Source: Snuella lapsa (GTDB lineage: Bacteria; Bacteroidota; Bacteroidia; Flavobacteriales; Flavobacteriaceae). From it: a stretch of DNA of 64,000 nucleotides. The stretch's first letter is position 1. Every line of letters begins with the position of its first letter. Location of the stretch: contig NZ_BAABCY010000104.1 of assembly GCF_039539345.1 (NCBI RefSeq), forward strand, positions 26,671-90,670, read 5' to 3'. A program made the position numbers and the translations under genes. This document shows, piece after piece, positions 60,929 through 64,000 of this stretch. The notes under the pieces were generated by a model. That model saw nothing but the letters and a program-made list of their open reading frames with translations, had not been told where the DNA came from and did no database searches.

Positions 60929-62962
60929 ATGATAAAGAACATAACATTTATTATACTGGCCTTGTTTGTTATGAAGGTGTCTTATGGACAAGGGAAAACG
61001 CGAGCCGATAGGTTTTTTGAAAAGGGAGATTATAGGAATGCGGCTAAGTATTACGAAGAAAGCATAGCTAAAGAACGTCATAAAAGTGATGTAGAGCGTA
61101 TAGCTATTTGTTATTATAATACATTTCAATACAAGAAGGCAGCCCGTTATTTAAAACTGTTGGTAAACGGTAGGTTTGGTGAAAAAGACAAGGGCTATGA
61201 TAATATATATAATTTTAAACTGTATCAAGTGTTATCTGCTTTAGGCGACTATGAAACGGGTTTGGATTATTTTAAACGTTATAAGGAAAATATGTCGGAA
61301 GTACTGGATAAAAATGATGCTATCGATATTATAGAAACGTTTAAATTAAAGACGCCTGATTATAAAGTTAAAAAGGTTCGGTTTAATTCTGAGGCATCCG
61401 ATTTTGGAGCTGTAAAAGTGGGGGATAGTGTGTTTTTTACATCCGATAGGGATAACAAGCAGTTATTTGGAAAAACGTATAAGTGGACACACCAACCCTT
61501 CTTGGATATCTATGCGGTTAAGGTAGATGCCAAAATGGATACGGTAGGCGCTGTAAACGTTTTGCCTAAGCCTATCAATTCTAAACTGCACGAAGGGAAT
61601 TTTTGTTTTAGTAAGGATGGTAATACCCTGTATGTTTCCAGAAGCAATTTTACTAATGGTAAGAAGGAGTTTAACGCGCAATCCAATAACAATATCCATT
61701 TGTATAAAACAACCAGAACTGGTGGTAAATGGGGGGCTTTGGAAAAGTTGCCGTTTAATGTAAATGGCTTTTCTTATCAGCATCCGGCTTTGAGTCCTGA
61801 TGGGAAACGGCTTTATTTTTCATCTGATATGGAAGGTGGTTTTGGGAGTTTCGATCTGTATTATGTCAATATTAATGTGGATGGGACTTATGGTGATCCG
61901 GTTAATCTGGGGGCGACTATCAATACGCCAAATCGTGAGCATTTTCCTTTTGTATCGCAACAGGGGCATTTGTTTTTTGCGTCTAATGGCCATTTAGGTT
62001 TGGGGATGTTGGATAATTTTGTGTCCGAATGGGTTGGTAATGCGTTTTCTGTACCGATAAATCTGGGAGTGCCCGTAAATTCGCCCTACGACGATTTTAA
62101 CCTAAATTATTACAGTGAGACGGAAGGCTTTTTTAGTTCTAATAGAAAACGGGCCAATGACGATATTTATAGTTTTACGCAAAATGGGGAAATCTTTTTA
62201 AGGGAGTATATTAACACTTTTGAGGTTCGGGATTTTGAAACCAAAGCTTACGTCCCAAATGCACAGGTAAGCTTTTTTGATAGAAAGGATAATGTTTTAT
62301 ATAGTAACACACTAGATTCTATAGCTGTTTTTAATATGAATTTGTTGGCAGGTAATTATCAGCTTAAAGCAAAGGCCGAGAATTATTTCCCGGGAAGTTT
62401 GCAGGTAGTTGTTGTAGAGGAGCAAGACCAAAAACATGTGCTGTACTTGAAGAAGGTACCACCGCCACCGCCAGTGGAAGTGGATCCTGTAGAGGCTATT
62501 ATTGTGAAAAAGAAGATTGATAAGAAATTAGAAAAGGAAGATCCTAAGCGTTTTGAAATGTTAACGGACGTGGAGGGACCACCGATTGTTGAAAAAGAAG
62601 GTAAGTTATTCTTCGAGTTGGAGCCCATTTATTTTGATTTCGATATGTGGAGCATTCGAGCCGATTCCAAGAAAGTACTTGATGCATTGGCAGCTAAGTT
62701 AGAGCGTTATCCTAATATCCACTTAAAGATTAGCGCCCATACCGATAGTCGTGGTACGGTACGTTACAACCAGATCCTGTCTGAACGTCGCGCAGAAGCC
62801 ACACGCAACTATCTGGCTTTGGAGGGGTATGTTAATGCCCGACGTATGAAGTTTCAAGGGTATGGGGAACTACAGCCCATTGTGCCATGTCCTATGTTAG
62901 ACTGTACCGACGAGGAGCACCAGCTAAATCGTCGCAGTGAGTTTGAGATCATAGCGTATTAG
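60929..62962 (+). CDS. OmpA-family protein with TPR-like and PD40/WD40 segments
   Basis: 677 residues with a signal peptide (VMKVSYG/QGKT). Residues about 25-120 form TPR-like helices (RADRFFEKGDYRNAAKYYEESI, KKAARYLKLLV). From about 150-410 come PD40 propeller units (ALSPDGKRLYFSSDMEGGFGSFDLY, FPFVSQQGHLFFASNGHLGLGMLD), then a carboxypeptidase-regulatory-like beta domain, and a C-terminal OmpA domain (IYFDFDMWSIRADSKKVLDALAAKLERYPNIHLKISAHTDSRGTVRYNQILSERRA) that would bind peptidoglycan. This architecture accompanies PorP/SprF genes in Bacteroidota. It may anchor the outer-membrane complex to the cell wall. The start lies 1 nt after the porP-like stop. Confidence 0.9.
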   Translation: MIKNITFIILALFVMKVSYGQGKTRADRFFEKGDYRNAAKYYEESIAKERHKSDVERIAICYYNTFQYKKAARYLKLLVNGRFGEKDKGYDNIYNFKLYQVLSALGDYETGLDYFKRYKENMSEVLDKNDAIDIIETFKLKTPDYKVKKVRFNSEASDFGAVKVGDSVFFTSDRDNKQLFGKTYKWTHQPFLDIYAVKVDAKMDTVGAVNVLPKPINSKLHEGNFCFSKDGNTLYVSRSNFTNGKKEFNAQSNNNIHLYKTTRTGGKWGALEKLPFNVNGFSYQHPALSPDGKRLYFSSDMEGGFGSFDLYYVNINVDGTYGDPVNLGATINTPNREHFPFVSQQGHLFFASNGHLGLGMLDNFVSEWVGNAFSVPINLGVPVNSPYDDFNLNYYSETEGFFSSNRKRANDDIYSFTQNGEIFLREYINTFEVRDFETKAYVPNAQVSFFDRKDNVLYSNTLDSIAVFNMNLLAGNYQLKAKAENYFPGSLQVVVVEEQDQKHVLYLKKVPPPPPVEVDPVEAIIVKKKIDKKLEKEDPKRFEMLTDVEGPPIVEKEGKLFFELEPIYFDFDMWSIRADSKKVLDALAAKLERYPNIHLKISAHTDSRGTVRYNQILSERRAEATRNYLALEGYVNARRMKFQGYGELQPIVPCPMLDCTDEEHQLNRRSEFEIIAY

Positions 62963-62998
62963 GTTTAAAGTAGGCTTACCATGCCTTTAATATGAAGT

Positions 62999-63044
62999 AA
63001 AGGTGAAGGAGATATGAAGGAAAGGTGAAGGAAAGGTGAAGGAG
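62999..63044 (+). repeat. Tandem repeat with AGGTGAAGGA-like unit
   Basis: Imperfect direct repeats of about 10 nt: AAGGTGAAGGA, ATATGAAGGAA, AGGTGAAGGAA, AGGTGAAGGAG. Located 36 nt beyond the stop of the OmpA-type gene and at the border of the TlpA-containing segment. Confidence 0.7.
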
Positions 63045-63153
63045 TAGCTTTTTTTGACCCTCCCTAAAATAACGCTACAAGACAAGAGAATTGTTTAAAT
63101 CAAGATAATATATTACATGTTTGTAGGGTTTTGTATATATTTGTGTTTTGCGA

Positions 63154-63241
63154 GTTATAATGAGGAACAAAAGTTCCTCTTATCCGGAAAAAAAAAGGGG
63201 ATAAGTTGGATAATAGTTCCACATATAACGAGTTAGCACCA
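63154..63241 (+). repeat. Complex hairpin region ending in GTTAGCACCA, attC-like
   Basis: GTTATA (63154-63159) pairs with TATAAC (63224-63229), and GGAAC (63164-63168) pairs with GTTCC (63216-63220), forming an outer stem with small bulges. Within it, or as an alternative fold, GAGGAAC (63162-63168) / GTTCCTC (63173-63179) and TTATCC (63180-63185) / GGATAA (63199-63204) form two smaller hairpins. The region ends with AGTTAGCACC, the motif shared with 7781-7790 (complement). Confidence 0.5.
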
Positions 63242-63257
63242 ATTTGAACACAAATCT

Positions 63258-63920
63258 ATGAGAAAACTATTTTTTGCAATTGGAATTTTAATTTCATTAA
63301 ACTCTTGGAGTCAGACAACTGAAAAAATTTATTACAAAGATGTTGTTGACAACTGCATTGAGGATTTAAACAAACAAATAAACCAAGCTTGGAAAGACAA
63401 AGAAAATGATAAGGCCAGAGCGTTATTTGATTCACTTGTAAATAGCTGTATTAAAGGAAAATATTTATCAAATTACGATTTTAAAACAATAAAAGACAAA
63501 ATTATCAGTACTAACAAAATTGATAAACCAATTGTTCTTTTGACTTCAGCAACTTGGTGTGGACCTTGTTGGGGAGAAATTCCGACACTTAATAAATTAG
63601 CAAAAAAATATGACGGAGAAATTGAATTTATTGTTCTTTTCTGGAACAAAGAAAAGGACTTAAAAAAAATGGCTTTTCAATATGACAAAAGAATTCATTT
63701 AATTCCATCTGAATCTGAACCAATTGACAAATCATCAATAATAATCAGCGGATTTAATCATAAACTTGATTATCCAGCAGCTTATCTAATAGACAAAGAC
63801 AAAAAAATTCTTGACTTAACCAGAGGAGCTGCGTTCCCAACAAAAGATATGGACTGGGACAAAGTCAATGAAATCAATGAAAAGAAACTTACAGAATTTA
63901 TAAAACCAATAACGGAATAA
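63258..63920 (+). CDS. TlpA-like thioredoxin-fold protein
   Basis: 220 residues with a signal peptide (LISLNSWS/QTTEK). A thioredoxin-like domain starts near residue 90 with the redox motif WCGPC (SATWCGPCWGEIPTLNKLAKKY), followed by IEFIVLFWNKEKDLKKMAFQ and AAYLIDKDKKILDLTRG. Such periplasmic proteins reduce or oxidise disulfides. The N-terminal approximately 80 residues are helical and specific to it. Flanking sequences contain strong hairpins on both sides and the GTTAGCACCA motif, so the gene may be a mobile insertion unit. Codon usage is AT-rich and differs somewhat from the T9SS genes beside it. Confidence 0.85.
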   Translation: MRKLFFAIGILISLNSWSQTTEKIYYKDVVDNCIEDLNKQINQAWKDKENDKARALFDSLVNSCIKGKYLSNYDFKTIKDKIISTNKIDKPIVLLTSATWCGPCWGEIPTLNKLAKKYDGEIEFIVLFWNKEKDLKKMAFQYDKRIHLIPSESEPIDKSSIIISGFNHKLDYPAAYLIDKDKKILDLTRGAAFPTKDMDWDKVNEINEKKLTEFIKPITE

Positions 63921-63940
63921 AAACTGGTGCTAATAACTAA

Positions 63941-63975
63941 GTGTTCGTGTGGTCGGTACGGCCAAACATGAACAC
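63941..63975 (+). repeat. Strong hairpin downstream of TlpA-like gene, attC-like
   Basis: GTGTTC (63941-63946) pairs with GAACAC (63970-63975); TGT pairs with ACA, and GGTC with GGCC, around a GGTAC loop. Bounded by AAC (63936-63938) and GTT (63979-63981), an outer AAC/GTT arrangement like attC sites. A small AACCGGTT palindrome follows at 63987-63994. Confidence 0.5.
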
Positions 63976-64000
63976 CGTGTTGACTGAACCGGTTTTGGTC

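Overview
The window is AT-rich and dense with genes. It looks like the chromosome of a marine-type member of the Flavobacteriaceae (Bacteroidota). The main evidence is the type IX secretion and gliding block gldJ / porU / porV, two large proteins with T9SS type-B C-terminal signals followed by a PorP/SprF-like protein and an OmpA-family protein, a GLPGLI-family protein, a DUF5686 outer-membrane protein, many exported lipoproteins, and several Bacteroidota-type -7 boxes (TAnnTTTG). No E. coli-style strong Shine-Dalgarno sequences were noted.

Layout. 1-13.6 kb is almost entirely on the minus strand: a partial fabD, an FAD dehydrogenase, a SUMF1-like lipoprotein beside a secreted sulfatase, a DUF4440-like lipoprotein, a CPBP protease with a membrane-anchored AraC regulator, then an accessory stretch at about 7.8-12.5 kb. 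That stretch holds two methyltransferases, three small unknown genes, a serine hydrolase and a DUF7003-like gene, interrupted by hairpins and short recurring flanks. 12.7-19.4 kb holds nucleotide and energy metabolism: a membrane-anchored dihydrofolate reductase, a single-domain CBM48 protein, thyA, a CNT nucleoside transporter, a bifunctional nuclease and etfA/etfB. 19.6-23.2 kb (plus) has pdhB and a DUF5686 protein. 23.2-28 kb (minus) is a likely four-gene run: M1 peptidase, DUF1080 lipoprotein, dihaem peroxidase and YdcF-like protein. 28-31 kb has a soluble and a membrane-bound pyrophosphatase side by side. 31-35.4 kb (minus) has an S9 peptidase, a deoxynucleoside kinase and an unknown secreted protein. 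35.6-37.7 kb has the GLPGLI protein, tRNA-Tyr and a PAS-LuxR regulator. 38-40.4 kb has small unknown or regulatory genes and murF. 40.5-47.7 kb is the T9SS block. 48-53.8 kb has pdhA, pdhC, a DUF4242-like gene, an M28 peptidase, an SDR and a beta-barrel protein. 53.8-63 kb is the type-B adhesin cluster. The window ends with a TlpA-like thioredoxin gene flanked by strong hairpins.

How the genes fit together. PorU, PorV and GldJ serve secretion and surface attachment of proteins such as the two type-B proteins at 53.8-60 kb. The PorP/SprF and OmpA proteins next to them are probable dedicated partners. ThyA, DHFR, the deoxynucleoside kinase and the CNT transporter together suggest nucleoside uptake and dTMP supply. 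PdhA/PdhC at 48-50.7 kb and PdhB at 19.6 kb supply the E1 and E2 parts of the pyruvate dehydrogenase complex from two loci.

The best candidates for something new are (a) the accessory genes at 7.8-12.5 kb and the TlpA gene at 63.2-64 kb, which share short flank sequences and attC-like hairpins and may be integron-type or similar mobile cassettes, and (b) the two roughly 190-residue N-terminal modules and the four roughly 95-residue repeats of the first type-B protein. All function calls come from reading motifs by eye; no database search was run.
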